This document shows positions 62,933-64,000 of a stretch of DNA of 64,000 nt, piece by piece. This DNA is from an uncultured Ellagibacter sp. (GTDB lineage Bacteria > Actinomycetota > Coriobacteriia > Coriobacteriales > Eggerthellaceae). How positions within the stretch are numbered: the first letter of the stretch is position 1; the number at the start of each line of letters is the position of its first letter. The stretch is taken from assembly GCA_934663775.1 (NCBI GenBank), contig CAKUKU010000009.1:20050-84049 (forward strand). The letters are read 5' to 3'. Made by a program: the position numbers and the translations under genes. The notes beneath the pieces were generated by a model. The model ran no database searches and had not been told where the DNA came from. It saw nothing but the letters and a program-made list of their open reading frames with translations.

Positions 62933-64000
62933 TACTCACCAGCCTTCCAGGCGAAAGGCCAGTTGGCGGGTTGCGGAAGCTCGGATACCGGCGGCAGCTG
63001 ATCGACTATCTCCATGGTTTCCATTGAGACGCGAATGAGCTTCTCAATGAGATCGACGATGTAGCGCGGGTCGTCGCTGTACTCGTTGGGATCGTTGACG
63101 ATACCGGACGCCTTGTCAGTCTTCACTTGGTAACGGTCGATCACCCATTCCAGCGGGCTTCTACCGTTGACGGTGTAGCGCTGGGCAACTTCGGGGATGT
63201 CCTTAATCACGAGGTTCTCGTTGTAGATGAGAACGGTATGGTCGTCGACCTTCTTGCCTGTTTCGGAATCCTTGCGCTTGCCCCATTTTATCTTCTGAAC
63301 CGGTCCCGGCAAAAGCGATGAACCCACTTCTTTCACCGGCCAAGGCTCAATCTCCTCATAGCCCAGATGAAGCTTGGCAAGGGCCCGACCTGCAGCGCAG
63401 AACTCACGGAAGTTGCGTGACAAGGGGATGCGCGGCAGCTCTTTTTGAAGGTTAGCCTCGAAGCGACTGCGGTATTCAGGCGAATGGAGAATGCCATACA
63501 CGTAGTAGAAGATATCGACCTTGTTCACGTCAAATCGTTCGTTGCTGTTGGCGATCTTCGAGGGTAGACCATCGATTTTCGCCTGTTCAACAGTACGCCC
63601 CTTGCCGCCGCCGAATGCGTTCGGGTAAGCAGTACGGAACACTTCAAGAGCTTCGTCGGTGATGGCGTCGTGACGAACGTACTTGCCCTGCTTAACATCA
63701 CCCTCGGTGAAAAGGCCGCCGAAGTTTTCACGCTCCTCGTACCAGTAGAGAGGGAAGCACTGGGAGTCGCCACAAAAATGCAAATCAGGAATGAAGTCGC
63801 TTATCAGCACGCTAAACGACCGCCCGCCTGTTATTGCAATAACGCGATTGCCCAAGCAGCGAAGGGAGTGTTGCTGGTAGGTCATTTCGACCCCGCCTTT
63901 TTCCTTCTGCGTTGAGAAGGTATTGGGTTGCTGGTAGGTCCTTTCGGCCTTTTTCCCTTCGCTTGATGCGAGGGGAAAAAGGCGGGGTTGCTGGTAGGTC
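62932..64000 (-). CDS. Type ISP restriction-modification enzyme, C-terminal part (5' end outside window)
   Basis: The frame runs open from 62932 to the right edge, so the gene begins outside the window. The C-terminal 300 residues have the specificity-domain features of single-chain type ISP enzymes: CFPLYWYEERENFG, VDIFYYVYGILHSPEYRSRFEANLQKELPRIPLS (each shorter here) and LAKLHLGYE. The methylase and helicase-nuclease parts would lie upstream. Near the edge the protein repeats a TYQQ unit three times, 19 and 20 codons apart, before the normal NRVIAITGGRSFSVL strand. An ATG at 63885 exists but lies inside the third repeat. Confidence 0.78.
   Translation of the reverse strand, partial: TYQQPRLFPLASSEGKKAERTYQQPNTFSTQKEKGGVEMTYQQHSLRCLGNRVIAITGGRSFSVLISDFIPDLHFCGDSQCFPLYWYEERENFGGLFTEGDVKQGKYVRHDAITDEALEVFRTAYPNAFGGGKGRTVEQAKIDGLPSKIANSNERFDVNKVDIFYYVYGILHSPEYRSRFEANLQKELPRIPLSRNFREFCAAGRALAKLHLGYEEIEPWPVKEVGSSLLPGPVQKIKWGKRKDSETGKKVDDHTVLIYNENLVIKDIPEVAQRYTVNGRSPLEWVIDRYQVKTDKASGIVNDPNEYSDDPRYIVDLIEKLIRVSMETMEIVDQLPPVSELPQPANWPFAWKAGE
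63870..64000. repeat. In-frame tandem repeat with hairpins at the window edge
   Basis: GTTGCTGGTAGGTC occurs at 63870, 63927 and 63987 (steps 57 and 60, both multiples of three). The second unit holds a near-perfect hairpin CCTTTTTCCCTTCGC / GCGAGGGGAAAAAGG (63948-63982), and the first holds CCTTCT / AGAAGG. The unit encodes the TYQQ repeat of the ISP enzyme. The array may continue past the edge. Confidence 0.75.

Noticed and set aside
63870..64000. CRISPR array at the right edge
   Set aside because: The shared unit is only 14 bases, the steps are multiples of three, the stretches between have hairpins, and the frame of the ISP enzyme stays open through them.

Overview
The window is a high-G+C, gene-dense chromosomal segment. 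Its gene content fits an anaerobic actinobacterium of the Coriobacteriia, most likely Eggerthellaceae. The evidence is a DMSO-reductase-type DmsB/DmsC pair, a FabK-based fatty-acid operon with a fused AccD-AccA, a split transketolase, and a large P-loop/BTAD regulator. The genus is an inference; no rRNA or tRNA gene is visible.

Layout. 1-1.2 kb: end of a dmsB-like gene and dmsC. 1.2-1.75 kb: a gene graveyard with a truncated LytR-CpsA-Psr remnant. 1.9-6.4 kb: M20 hydrolase, YddG-type exporter, tatD and tcdA. 6.7-6.9 kb: a MITE-like element. 6.9-10.3 kb: copper operon csoR-copA with twin operators; copA carries a fused CopZ-like C-terminus. 10.6-15.3 kb: a polytopic membrane protein and a GntR/ABC exporter operon. 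15.4-18.7 kb: LOG protein, prfC, ung. 18.8-26.0 kb: fabK-fabD-fabG-fabF-fabZ-accDA on the minus strand. 26.4-30.7 kb: an SLH surface protein and a TetR regulator. 31.0-36.3 kb: ftsE-ftsX-ctpA-rnr. 36.6-40.7 kb: a large cell-wall-anchored protein of foreign look. 40.9-48.6 kb: split transketolase, prfB, a DUF4143 ATPase and secA. 48.9-51.5 kb: SARP-like regulator. 51.8-58.3 kb: rplU-rpmA-obgE-proBA-nadD-yqeK-rsfS. 58.6-64 kb: a lower-G+C accessory and defence island with an AlbA-type regulator, an AbiE-like pair, a coiled-coil membrane protein and a type ISP restriction enzyme that runs off the window.

How genes work together. CsoR senses Cu(I) and probably represses its own operon, which exports copper. 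The fab operon turns acetyl-CoA into acyl-ACP but lacks accB, accC, fabH and acpP here. FtsEX, CtpA, SecA and the two surface proteins belong to envelope biogenesis. The rplU operon groups ribosome assembly (ObgE, RsfS) with proline and NAD synthesis.

The most unusual signals are: (i) a family of palindromic repeats lying in frame inside protein genes (two inverted copies in rnr, one in copA), with other in-frame insertions in ung, tatD and the ISP enzyme; (ii) a CopA-CopZ fusion with an internal ribosome binding site; (iii) a biotin-carboxylase-like N-terminal domain on AccDA; (iv) release factor 2 with SPT in place of SPF; (v) iterated repeats directly upstream of two accessory regulators or ATPases.
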